Shown here: one piece after another, positions 36,436-45,010 of the stretch
How the letters are laid out: each line of letters begins with the position of its first letter
Numbering within the stretch: position 1 is the stretch's first letter
Source: an uncultured Chitinophagales bacterium
Lineage (GTDB): Bacteria > Bacteroidota > Bacteroidia > Chitinophagales > JAHDHT01
DNA length: 47,665 nucleotides
Assembly (NCBI GenBank): GCA_938023075.1
Contig: CALHDG010000216.1
Location: forward strand, 1 to 47,665
Direction of reading: 5' to 3'
Translations under genes and position numbers: made by a program
The notes under the pieces: generated by a model
Databases searched by the model: none
The model's input: the letters and a program-made list of their open reading frames with translations, nothing else
What the model was told of the DNA's origin: nothing

Positions 36436-37071
36436 TTAAATTGAATTGGCACTTTCTATTGATTGTTTAAATTGGGGTGCAGTTTGGAAACCTCTGGTTA
36501 TTTTTAGGGTATTCAATTTTTCATCTAACACTACAAACGACGGATAAGATAGTTTGCCTTGACTCAATTCTGCAGCTAAGGTATTATAACCTTTTCGTCC
36601 TTTAGATTGATAACCGTATGTTTTACCTTTAAATAGTACTTCTGATTTAGTTTCTGCATTAAATTTTACCATGTAATAGTTGTCGTTTAAGTATTCTACT
36701 AAAGCCGCATCGGTAAAAGTTTTTTGATCCATTACCTGACACCATCTGCACCAACTTGTGTATAGATCAACAATGATCTTTTTAGGTTGCTTGGCTTGTA
36801 GTTGTTCAACTTCATTAATGCTGTACCATTTTAAGGCACTAACATTTGCAGTAGCTACTTTGGTTGGATTATTTTTCTTGTTCAAGAATTGGGTGTTATG
36901 GGTGTTTTGGGTGTTTTGGGTATGCTCAACCTTTGCTTTGGTTTCAATTTTTTGAGCCTTTGCTATAATATTATTGGCTTCATTAGCTTTGGTTTGAGTT
37001 GTGCAACTTTGTGCAATTAACAGACAACTTAAAATTAATATGCCGCCATACATGATGATGTTAACTTTCAT
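36436..37071 (-). CDS. Thioredoxin-fold lipoprotein (Thioredoxin_7/DUF255-like)
   Basis: The protein has 211 residues from ATG 37071. An upstream GTG at 37134 is in frame, but it lacks a plausible signal. The lipobox is LLIAQSC with the lipidated Cys ~22 residues in. A low-complexity linker (HTQNTQNTHNTQF) matches a ttgggtgtt-type microsatellite at ~36888-36930. The thioredoxin domain has VDLYTSWCRWCQVMDQKTF (CxxC) and a cis-Pro strand at SYPSFVVLDEK. It is probably an outer or inner membrane thiol protein of the envelope. Confidence 0.82.
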   Translation of the reverse strand: MKVNIIMYGGILILSCLLIAQSCTTQTKANEANNIIAKAQKIETKAKVEHTQNTQNTHNTQFLNKKNNPTKVATANVSALKWYSINEVEQLQAKQPKKIIVDLYTSWCRWCQVMDQKTFTDAALVEYLNDNYYMVKFNAETKSEVLFKGKTYGYQSKGRKGYNTLAAELSQGKLSYPSFVVLDEKLNTLKITRGFQTAPQFKQSIESANSI

Positions 37072-37142
37072 TTTTTGATTAAATTTTAAATTAAGAAATA
37101 CCGTACAAATAACGAACGATATATTGCGATGCACAACAAATT

Positions 37143-37291
37143 AAGGGTGGGAAAACAATGTACAAGGGGATGGAAAAAAGGTGGAGCAAGGGTTGTACAC
37201 CCTTAATTTTAATGGCTTTCTGCCATTTGGACAGCTTCTTTACGGCTTTTTACATTTAATTTTGCGTACAATTTATTGCTGTGTGATTTTA
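37143..37291 (-). pseudogene. Displaced copy of the 3' end of the membrane LuxR-type regulator
   Basis: The minus strand encodes KSHSNKLYAKLNVKSRKEAV then QMAESH and a stop. This matches the last helix region of the regulator at 38974 (KSHINKLYAKLNVKSRKEAV, QMAESF). The homology continues into the non-coding part downstream (agggtgggaaaacaatgtac). It is a 150-base fragment of the gene lying 1.7 kb from the intact copy. The remaining 37292-37586 holds no feature. Confidence 0.8.
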
Positions 37292-37586
37292 ATGCAATCT
37301 GGTCATTTAAAAGATCAATTTGATCATCCATATTTACTATTCAATCAAATATCGGCTTCAAGACACTTAGATATATATTATACAAAGCACTATTTGCAAT
37401 GTTTAGTATAATTTACTAAAGTGTTGTTTTTCAATAAATTAACTTACTAAAAAAGTTACATCCTTTCTAGTAATTCTGCATATTAATTGCTTCGCAATCA
37501 GCTATTGGAAGAAGGCTTTTGTTAAGTACACAATATTATTTAGAAGAGGGTGTTTTTGCTTTATATAATTATTAATATAAAACGTA

Positions 37587-38189
37587 ATGAATATGGAACA
37601 AGCAAATTTATTAGAGAGATTAAAGCAGATTAGAAAAAATGACACCTTAAATGATGTAGCATTTCAAAAGGAATTAATTGAAAAACTTTTTCCAAATACT
37701 ACAGAAAATTTAGTTTTAGATTTGTCTAATGTTACAAGTGCCTTTTACGGGATACTTTTAGACAATATTGGAAAAGAATTTGGTTATGATAAAATCGACA
37801 AAGTTTCAAAAACAACATTTTATAGTATTGGTCAAATAAAAGCCAAGCAATGTTTCGAGAAATTTAAAGATATGCCTATTGATAGCAGGTCTTTTTTAAT
37901 AGTACTTATTTCCGCTATATATAACGCTAGCCCAGAATATAATTTTAATGTAATTGAAATGGGCAAGGAAACCACTATTTTTGAATTGTATGGTGTTGAT
38001 AGATACTTACGAGTATTAAATAATTTGTCGATCTCCGATCATATAGAGTTTCCCACGCTTTCTCCTTTTATGGTAGGAATTAGGGATTTTTTTAAATTAA
38101 ACTGTAAAATGGACATTGATTTTGAGGTTACCAATATTAAAAATAATGAAACAAAACACACTTATAAATTTGAATTATTAAATGATTGA
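37587..38189 (+). CDS. Unknown soluble protein
   Basis: The protein has 200 residues, acidic, with no signal peptide or membrane helix. The pattern AFYGILLDNIGKEFGYDKID and TTFYSIGQIKAKQCFEKF vaguely recalls the V4R/heme-NO-like or ATC-hydrolase-like folds, but no diagnostic residue set is present, so no function is given. The start ATG lacks a clear promoter. It stands between two pieces of the duplicated regulator end. Confidence 0.65.
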   Translation: MNMEQANLLERLKQIRKNDTLNDVAFQKELIEKLFPNTTENLVLDLSNVTSAFYGILLDNIGKEFGYDKIDKVSKTTFYSIGQIKAKQCFEKFKDMPIDSRSFLIVLISAIYNASPEYNFNVIEMGKETTIFELYGVDRYLRVLNNLSISDHIEFPTLSPFMVGIRDFFKLNCKMDIDFEVTNIKNNETKHTYKFELLND

Positions 38190-38200
38190 AAATTATGAAT

Positions 38201-38226
38201 TTAGGAATAATTCAAAAATAACTGTC
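38201..38226. repeat. End fragment of the 164-bp repeat family (R4)
   Basis: The 26 bases ttaggaataattcaaaaata plus actgtc match one terminus of copy R1. The rest of the element is absent. Confidence 0.55.
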
Positions 38227-38246
38227 TCTTTGCAGACCAATGCCGT

Positions 38247-38420
38247 ATGAAGGGGATCAATATATTATTCAACTATAAAAACGAGCAACATTTAATTAAT
38301 GAAAAATGGCATAAAGCCGTGTTTAGTTTTTGTTTTAAAAACAATAAAAATGAGCAAGATCCGAAAGATATTTTCATAGAATTAATAATTGCATGTTATC
38401 AATTTGACTGTAAAAAGTGA
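38247..38420 (+). CDS. Small unknown ORF
   Basis: A 57-residue frame opens MKGINILFNYKNEQHLINEK and ends ACYQFDCKK. There is no clear ribosome-binding site. It starts 21 bases after the repeat end fragment R4 and its stop lies two bases before repeat copy C. It may be a gene remnant. No family is recognised. Confidence 0.3.
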   Translation: MKGINILFNYKNEQHLINEKWHKAVFSFCFKNNKNEQDPKDIFIELIIACYQFDCKK

Positions 38421-38422
38421 AC

Positions 38423-38666
38423 AAGTGTATCAAAGTGGTTGATACTTTCCTGTTTTCGAGTGCCTCCGTATTTCTTTTTACGAAGAACGGAAGTTTTTAA
38501 CTAGCCCCGATTGTAGCGGTTATGCTATTTATGCAGCGTGGGCTTTGTAGCATTGCAAATAGCATTTGAGCGGAAAGCGGGACCAAGGTTACTATGATGC
38601 TATTAGGTTTCGCTTCAAAAAAAATGAATACAAAAGTTACTGCTACTTTAGTTTTTGGATAAACTT
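38423..38666 (-). repeat. Short-form dispersed repeat, copy C (complete)
   Basis: The ends are AAGTGTAT (38423-38430) and ATAAACTT (38659-38666). The central hairpin is ATGCTATTT (38522-38530) / AAATAGCAT (38557-38565), a covariant of the ATGCCATTT/AAATGGCAT arms of copies A and B. It is 244 bases long, nearly equal to copy B. The 38667-38973 remainder holds no gene. Confidence 0.85.
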
Positions 38667-38973
38667 TTAAAAAAGTGACAAAATATTTTGTATTTAATTT
38701 GATGAACTCCAAACACAGACATAATCATCGGCTAAGGTGAGTATTTTTTAACGAAGAGCTTGTGCTGAACTTGATTCAATAGCTCCTGATATTAAACCGA
38801 AATTTGTGTTGCACTTTATGGTCAATTTGGTATTACTCATTGTATTGAGAAGAATAAGAATATTTTAACCTAGAGCCTCCCTGTCATTTCGACTCTAATA
38901 AAAATCTTGCAACAAATTTACCATTTAAGGTTGGGAAAATATTGTATAAGGGGATGAAAAAAAAGATGCAATT

Positions 38974-40029
38974 TTAAAAACTTTCTGCCATTTGTACGGC
39001 TTCTTTGCGGCTTTTTACATTTAATTTTGCGTACAATTTATTAATGTGTGATTTTACGGTACTCAACTCAATAAACAGTTCGGATGCAATTTCTTTATTA
39101 GATTTACCTTGTTGAATAAACTGAAGGATTTTGATTTCCTGGCTGGTTAGCTGAACGTTGGCTTTAGTAGCTTGCGGTTTGGCTAATTGCTTATGCTGCT
39201 TTTTCAATTGCTGATTTTGCCAGAATAATAGTATTGATAATAATGCCATACCAAGCCCAAATAGTTTCCATAACAAAGAAGTAGTTGTGGAATAGTCTTC
39301 ATCTTTATGATACCTTAGTTTTCTATGATAGTCTTTGGTATAGGGATGGTTTTTTAACTGCTGGTTTAACTCCTTTCCGATACTTTCGTATTGAGCCGCA
39401 TGGGTTTTAATAAAGGCATCGTAATCGGTATTGTTGATTGCTGCCAATGATACTAAGGTACTGGAACAAGTGTCTGCAAATTCAAATAAATCCCGATTTA
39501 ATTTATCGATAGAAAATTTAATTTCTGCAGGAAATTTAAGTTCGTAAAACAAATAACTTGGATATACTAATTGCGTTAAGTGTTTCATCATCACATTGTC
39601 CATATCTCCAACCACCGAATAATCACTAAAAGGTGCGTACTGGCTGGTATCTGCCCAAATTTCTAAGGTAGACTGATTATCTAAAATCACGTGAATATAA
39701 TTGTGCTCTTCACCACCCACAAATAAACAAGCGTTAAACTCCGAATGTTCTGCTTTAATTAAATATAAGCGGTAAAATTGAGGGTGCTCGGGTAAGTTAT
39801 CTCCGGTTAAGGTAAAACTTCCGTCATCTTCAATAGGGGCAAAATTTACAATATGGGCAGCATTGGCATTGTAATAATCATCTAATTTATCAATAGTAGC
39901 TAAAAATATTTCATAACGCCATTCTCCCTTTAAGCTTACTTTACCGGTTACAGTATATTCAGCAGAAACTGGCATTACAGCAGCCATATAAAGTATGACT
40001 ATTAAAAAAAAGGCTGTTTTGGAACACAT
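38974..40029 (-). CDS. Membrane-anchored LuxR-type transcription regulator
   Basis: The protein has 351 residues from ATG 40029. An upstream TTG at 40059 overlaps a TACATTTG -7 element and is unlikely. An N-terminal signal/anchor (TAFFLIVILYMAAVMPVSA) leads to a ~210-residue external region starting with a beta-rich DUF4369-like part. A transmembrane helix (~LLWKLFGLGMALLSILLFW) and a short coiled segment (QQLKKQHKQL) follow. A LuxR/GerE helix-turn-helix ends the protein (LTSQEIKILQFIQQGKSNKE, STVKSHINKLYAKLNVKSR). An outside sensor wired directly to a DNA-binding domain, with no kinase or receiver, suggests one-component signalling across the membrane. Confidence 0.85.
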   Translation of the reverse strand: MCSKTAFFLIVILYMAAVMPVSAEYTVTGKVSLKGEWRYEIFLATIDKLDDYYNANAAHIVNFAPIEDDGSFTLTGDNLPEHPQFYRLYLIKAEHSEFNACLFVGGEEHNYIHVILDNQSTLEIWADTSQYAPFSDYSVVGDMDNVMMKHLTQLVYPSYLFYELKFPAEIKFSIDKLNRDLFEFADTCSSTLVSLAAINNTDYDAFIKTHAAQYESIGKELNQQLKNHPYTKDYHRKLRYHKDEDYSTTTSLLWKLFGLGMALLSILLFWQNQQLKKQHKQLAKPQATKANVQLTSQEIKILQFIQQGKSNKEIASELFIELSTVKSHINKLYAKLNVKSRKEAVQMAESF

Positions 40030-40202
40030 ATATTTAGTGACTAAAGCCCAAATGTACACAAAGAATTATAAATGTGTATGGAAATAAAATACTAGCTCTT
40101 GTTAATGAATAAATGACTGCTACGAAAATTCAAATGTTTACTTTTGATAAGATAGAATAAGCGTAAACTGCTCAATTTATTATTCGACTAACTAATTATC
40201 TT

Positions 40203-41663
40203 TTAATTACAATCCTGTATAGTTGCTAAAAAATCACATTGCTGATCAATGGTAAAACCATTATTCATCGTAACTTCATTACCTGCATAATAATTAAGTT
40301 CAGATAAATTACCAATATCTAAATTTGATTGAATGGTATTTGAGGCTTCATAATCTGCAAGATTGATAACCGTACTTCCCTGCGTATGAACAACGTTGAC
40401 CGGGCAAACACAAGCACTACTTGAAGCTTGTACATAAAAACTATAATCCATACTTTCGGCTGGCATTCCTGCTGAGGTATAGCCGGTCACTTTCCAACAA
40501 TATTCTGTTCCATTTTTCAAAACACATGCTGGAATGGAAAGTTGGATGCCTGTTATCGAATTTTTACTGTACACCAAATTGCCGGTTGCCGCATAAGGTG
40601 CTTCATATCCAAAATTTTTGAAGCCAAAATATTTAGCAGGATTATTTCCACTGCCTTCGCTGGCAATCCAAATCACCCCATCCTCATAAGTAATACCTTC
40701 TGGCTGAAAAAAACCATTAGTGTACGAACCTAAAATGCCGCGTAAATTAAATTGCATTTGGCTAATTAAATTTCCATCTAAATCTATTTCATAAATTGAA
40801 TTAGATTCTTCACTAAGTAACAAAATATGATCACCAGCTGCTGTTGCAGAAAAGGCAGGATTCAACGACATATGATAAAGTCCGGCAACATCATCAGGAG
40901 ACCAAGGCACTTGCTCTAAATTAAAAGGTTCAGTCAAGTTGATGGTTTGATTAAAATTAGGAGCTTGTGGAGCAGCGAACTCAAATATTTTTTTGTCGCT
41001 ATATTCTTTAATTAAATACATTTTTTGATTTCGCGGGTCATATGTAGTGCCTTCATAGCCATTGTTTGCACCGGTAATAAATGCATTGTTTAAACTTCTG
41101 GTAATAATATGACTGGTAGATTGAAGAATACCATTACTGCCATAGTTAAATTTCAAAAAGGTTAGTTGATCTAAACGTTCTTCTACTATAGCAAAATAAT
41201 CTCCATACAAATAAGTAATCCCTTCAAAATCAGAACCAGAAGCAGCAACAGGCACACTCACAACAGAATTAAAATCATTTACATACGAAATGATTTCTGT
41301 ACCTGCGTCATCAATCGTAATATAGTCTCCACTGCGCATTTCATGATTAGTTAAGGCAGAACTTTCATAGCCCGGTCGGTCATTTTCATAATACGTCAAT
41401 GTGTAATCTTCTAATTCAACAGAATTGAAGCTAGACCCTTCGTAATAGGAACAATCAAAAATTTCAACTTTATAATACGCAAACTGAGTGCTGCCAGCCC
41501 ACTTTAAAATGGGCGTTTCTGTATTTACAGTATTGGTATTTTCCGGTTGATAAGGATAGGGCGCATTTTGAGCTTTCAAATACATTGAAAAAAATATACT
41601 AAATAACACTATGTATGTAGATAATAGACTTTTAGTGCAGCGAGTAGATAGAGAGATGAACAT
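40203..41663 (-). CDS. Secreted SdiA-regulated-like beta-propeller protein with coathanger-type C-terminal domain
   Basis: The protein has 486 residues with signal peptide ending YLKAQ. Residues ~30-120 look like a small beta domain. Residues ~125-345 show the SdiA-regulated propeller signatures: SDFEGITYLYGDYFAIVEER, GYEGTTYDPRNQKMYLIKE, PEGITYEDGVIWIASEGSG. The last ~60 residues (ASNTIQSNLDIGNLSELNYY, GFTIDQQCDFLATIQDC) repeat the C-terminal domain found on the two GH5 proteins at 1889 and 4371. It is probably a surface or released phytase-like esterase; the substrate is unknown. Confidence 0.8.
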   Translation of the reverse strand: MFISLSTRCTKSLLSTYIVLFSIFFSMYLKAQNAPYPYQPENTNTVNTETPILKWAGSTQFAYYKVEIFDCSYYEGSSFNSVELEDYTLTYYENDRPGYESSALTNHEMRSGDYITIDDAGTEIISYVNDFNSVVSVPVAASGSDFEGITYLYGDYFAIVEERLDQLTFLKFNYGSNGILQSTSHIITRSLNNAFITGANNGYEGTTYDPRNQKMYLIKEYSDKKIFEFAAPQAPNFNQTINLTEPFNLEQVPWSPDDVAGLYHMSLNPAFSATAAGDHILLLSEESNSIYEIDLDGNLISQMQFNLRGILGSYTNGFFQPEGITYEDGVIWIASEGSGNNPAKYFGFKNFGYEAPYAATGNLVYSKNSITGIQLSIPACVLKNGTEYCWKVTGYTSAGMPAESMDYSFYVQASSSACVCPVNVVHTQGSTVINLADYEASNTIQSNLDIGNLSELNYYAGNEVTMNNGFTIDQQCDFLATIQDCN

Positions 41664-42161
41664 ATATAACTATTTTACTACAAGTTGTACGGCGATATTT
41701 TTTTTTGGTTGCCTAATTGATCGATTTTGCCGAGAATATTATTGCAGGTAAACTTAATGTGTGAAGCATATTATTAAATAGTGCTCTCAATTTTTAGCTC
41801 CACAGTTTCAGTTCACTAATAAATAGTATCCATTCATCATCCCAAACCAACCATTCATCATGCTTGCCAGAAAATAAGCAAAGCTTGGGCTACCTTGCAG
41901 TCAATAAATTAATAAGATATGAATAGGTTAACCCAATTGTTCCATCTTATTGCTAAAAAAACAAACTATTAAATTGATGTAGAATAAAAATCACGCTTTC
42001 TCAAACACTAAACAACCTTAATTGCTAAACGATCCAATTATTAAGCGATCCTAAATTTTAGATGCCCAAAAAGGCGGATGCCGAAAAGCCTTACCCCATG
42101 TGGTTAAATAGAGTAGGCATTTTTAAATACCCCTAATTAAGTTGCATGCCTTGCATAAAAA

Positions 42162-42190
42162 AAAGCATACTTAAATTATAAGTATGCTTT
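42162..42190. terminator. Bidirectional rho-independent terminator
   Basis: A perfect 12-bp stem AAAGCATACTTA/TAAGTATGCTTT with a 5-base loop has T-runs on the 3' side of both strands. It lies 23 bases after the yceI-family stop at 42213. The remainder of 41664-42212 has no recognisable gene. Confidence 0.85.
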
Positions 42191-42212
42191 TTTATTAAAT
42201 TTAAATGATTTA

Positions 42213-42899
42213 TTATTTAAAGGTTGCGGTATTCACCATTAGTGAGGCACTAATGTCAAACTCATCATAAATCAGTTTGTCGCCTAGGCTATCAAAAAAT
42301 GAACCGGAACCATATTCTATGTCAAAATCTGTTCTATCTAAGGTAATGCGCGCAACTACAGAAACATAATCGCCACTCTCCGTATAACGATAAAGATTAG
42401 TTTTAAATTTGATTTCTTTGGTAATACCTTTAATGGTTAAATCGGCAACTACTTTGTAAAGCTCACCAGTACTTTTGTCTGATTGTGTATCAAATTCACC
42501 ATAAGGCACTACCTTTTTAAGTTTTAAAGTGGCAGTTCCATGGTCTACCGTATTAAAAAAATCGGCAGATTTTAAATGCCCTACCAATTTGCCGTTGGTG
42601 GCTTGGTCTTCAATATCGGTGCAAGTTAGCGAAGTCATATCAATAGTAACTTCCCCACCTACTAAGGTGCCATCCTGAAAATCCAATTGACCTTTTTGAA
42701 CACTTATTTCGCCTTCGTGTTGACCTAAAGGTTTATAACCGGTCCACATCAATCTACTGCTTTCTGGTACTATATCACTGCTCTTAATTTTTACTTTAAC
42801 TTTTTTTTCGGTTACCGTATCCGTTAAAGTTCCTGTTTGAGCAAATGACACCAAACCGAAAAATAGACAAAAAATTAATAAATAACTAAATTTGTTCAT
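42213..42899 (-). CDS. YceI family protein
   Basis: The protein has 228 residues with signal peptide MNKFSYLLIFCLFFGLVSFAQ. The lipocalin-like YceI barrel shows SSRLMWTGYKPLGQHEGEIS, GQLDFQDGTLVGGEVTIDM, HLKSADFFNT, TIKGITKEIKF and RTDFDIEYGSG. Family members bind polyisoprenoids in the periplasm. The start at 42899 follows a normal spacing. It converges with nothing on the left; the terminator at 42162 ends it. Confidence 0.92.
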   Translation of the reverse strand: MNKFSYLLIFCLFFGLVSFAQTGTLTDTVTEKKVKVKIKSSDIVPESSRLMWTGYKPLGQHEGEISVQKGQLDFQDGTLVGGEVTIDMTSLTCTDIEDQATNGKLVGHLKSADFFNTVDHGTATLKLKKVVPYGEFDTQSDKSTGELYKVVADLTIKGITKEIKFKTNLYRYTESGDYVSVVARITLDRTDFDIEYGSGSFFDSLGDKLIYDEFDISASLMVNTATFK

Positions 42900-43078
42900 G
42901 ATTAAATCTTCTTATTTTGATTTGATTTTAAAATTAAAAATAAGACCAAAAATAACATAGAAAATCATATTTTGAAATACCAATTAACACTAATTAACAA
43001 AATAGTACGGGAGTCATTTTTAGCAATGAACTAATCTAGCAAAAAACAGGTTTATCCTAAAAATTATATCTTTAACCG

Positions 43079-44041
43079 ATGAAAAGAAGGGAATTTATTC
43101 ATGGATCTGCCATAGTAGGCTTAAGTCTTGCTAATCAATCGCTTTTAGTGGCTCATTCTGGTATGTATCATCAAAACACTCAACGGAAAATTTATCGGAT
43201 ATTGAATGCTGATAGTATAAACGTAGGTACCTTGCCGGTTATGCGAGCTTTTGCTGGCAATCAATTAGATTATGTTTCCCCTTATGTATTGTTTGATGAG
43301 TTTGGTCCTATTAATTTAAATGCCGGAAGCGACCCTCTACGGGTTGATGCACATCCACACGCCGGTGTTACACCTACTACTTATTTTCTTCAAGGTACTG
43401 GTCATCATAAAGACAGTTTAAACTACGATTTTCAAATAAGCAAAGGCGATTTTATGCTGTTTAGTTCTGGTAAAGGAGCCATACATATGGAAGAATCTGG
43501 TAAGCAGTTATATGACGATGGTGGTTTATATCATGGCTTTCAAATTTGGTTAAACACGCCTTCAAAATATAAATTTGATGAACCCAGCACAAGCGTATAC
43601 CGGCTAAGCGATATGGATTTTATTGAAACGGAACAGTACAGTATTCAAGTGGTGTTGGGTAAATTGTTTCAGGCAAAATCAAAAATAGCTTTGCAGTCTC
43701 CAGCATTTTATTATCATGTAAAGATGAAGGCAGACAGCCGTTTGGATATCCCAACCGATCCTACTCACAACGCTTTTTTATATATTATTGATGGGGCTTT
43801 GGAATTAGCAGATGCTAAGCAAGCCCATAAAAATCAGGTCATCTTATACCAACGGGGTGATAGCATGATAAATATATATGCGAATAAGGCTTCCGAATTT
43901 TTGGTATTAGGCGGGCAACCCTTAGATGAACAGGTTTATTCTTACGGACCTTTTGTAATGAACAATGAAGAACAAATTCGTCAATGTATTCGAAATTACA
44001 ATGCCGGTTTAATGGGCAATCCCGATTTGGTGAATCAATAG
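43079..44041 (+). CDS. Pirin-like protein with N-terminal RR-type export signal
   Basis: The protein has 320 residues. MKRREFIHGSAIVGLSLANQ resembles a Tat signal (RRxFx). The pirin cupin core has YVLFDEFGPI, VDAHPHAGVTPTTYFLQGTG with the metal-binding His pair, and GKGAIHMEESGK and LYHGFQIWLNTP with the later His/Glu ligands. Most pirins are cytoplasmic, so export is notable. TATCTTTA just before the start resembles a -7 element. The family includes quercetin dioxygenases and redox regulators; the activity here is unknown. Confidence 0.85.
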   Translation: MKRREFIHGSAIVGLSLANQSLLVAHSGMYHQNTQRKIYRILNADSINVGTLPVMRAFAGNQLDYVSPYVLFDEFGPINLNAGSDPLRVDAHPHAGVTPTTYFLQGTGHHKDSLNYDFQISKGDFMLFSSGKGAIHMEESGKQLYDDGGLYHGFQIWLNTPSKYKFDEPSTSVYRLSDMDFIETEQYSIQVVLGKLFQAKSKIALQSPAFYYHVKMKADSRLDIPTDPTHNAFLYIIDGALELADAKQAHKNQVILYQRGDSMINIYANKASEFLVLGGQPLDEQVYSYGPFVMNNEEQIRQCIRNYNAGLMGNPDLVNQ

Positions 44042-44084
44042 TTCCATATTAATTTTAGCTTGAATTTCAAACCTTTTTTCAGGC

Positions 44085-44556
44085 AAGTTTATTCAAATAA
44101 ACAAAGTATTTGACACTCTTCAATTATTTTTTTTGAAGCAACATTTTGCAGCCTAACAATAACGTGGGTTCCGCTTTCCGTTCAAATGCTATTGCTTGGC
44201 TGCATATCCTTCGCTACAAAATAGCATAACCACTGCAATTCTATCTAAGTGTCTTTCGGGACATTGAATGTCATTTATTTATACATTAAAAATAATTCAA
44301 CATTCATTATTCGTTAATCGATATTCGTTATTCACTAAATGGTCAACCAAAAAATATCGAATATCGAACACTAAACACCCAATTTTGAATGACGAATATT
44401 TCCATTCGAAAAACAGCACTTAGCTGCTAAATAACCCAATGCACTTTAGCACTGTTGGCTTGGAAATTGAAGCTAGTTTAAAAACCTTAGTTCTTCGTAC
44501 AAAGAAAAAATGATAGCACTCTAAAACAAAAAAGTATCAACCAATTTCATAAACTT
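44085..44556 (+). repeat. Long-form dispersed repeat, copy D (complete)
   Basis: The ends are AAGTTTAT (44085-44092) and ATAAACTT (44549-44556). The first part carries ttttttttgaagc and the hairpin ATGCTATT (44186-44193) / AATAGCAT (44220-44227). The long-form insert (~44233-44468, beginning tctatctaagtg and ending ggcttggaaat) splits the short-form junction gcaat|cggggctag. The end part gctagtttaaaaacc and ttcttcgtac follows. This copy shows the nested structure most clearly. Confidence 0.88.
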
Positions 44557-44676
44557 ATCCTTTTGTACTAAAAAAATTTATATGAACTACTCAAGTTTCG
44601 GCAGTAGTATTTACTTCATAATAGTTTAATTATAAATTATTTATGAAAATTAAAGTATTCAATAACATTAAATCAA

Positions 44677-44840
44677 CTTAGGAATGATGAAAAAATAAAT
44701 GTTCAAATTTTAGCAAAGAGATTTTTTGATATACAAGTAAAAAAACGCAGGCTTAGTGGTGCTAACACGAGTATTTTTAATGAAGTAGATCGGAAAATCT
44801 CAAAGCTAAAAATGGACAGTTATTTTTGAATTATTCTTTA
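44677..44840 (+). repeat. 164-bp dispersed repeat, copy R3
   Basis: In this orientation the plus strand reads RNDEKINVQILAKRFFDIQV, then KKRRLSGANTSIFNEVDRK, then ISKLKMDSYF and a stop. It is nearly identical to R1, so one of the two is a recent copy. Ends begin cttaggaatgatg and finish near gaattattctttaa. Confidence 0.8.
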
Positions 44841-44857
44841 ACTATAAAATATAAATC

Positions 44858-44928
44858 CAAGTGAATCTGTTCACTTGTTGTAATAAAGCTACCTTATTTT
44901 AGTTAACACAATGGAACAGGTTCCATTG
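44858..44928. repeat. Pair of perfect REP-like hairpins
   Basis: CAAGTGAA-tctg-TTCACTTG (44858-44877) and CAATGGAA-cagg-TTCCATTG (44909-44928) each have an 8-bp perfect stem and 4-base loop, 31 bases apart. The shared outer CAA...TTG and the different but pairing inner bases suggest one family. Confidence 0.6.
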
Positions 44929-45010
44929 GACCAGCAATTATTTTTATACCGAAACTTAAGTTAACTACTTAGGCAGTCAAAAATAGATGTTTAAATTTTG
45001 CATCTTTAAA

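Noticed and set aside
37181-37411. Plus-strand 76-codon frame with hydrophobic residues
   Set aside because: It is antisense to the duplicated 3' end of the LuxR-type gene, which explains the sequence.
41664-42150. Possible RNA gene or small ORFs in the gap before the yceI-family gene
   Set aside because: Only short AT-rich direct words such as ccattcatcat are repeated; no stable structure or coding pattern was found.
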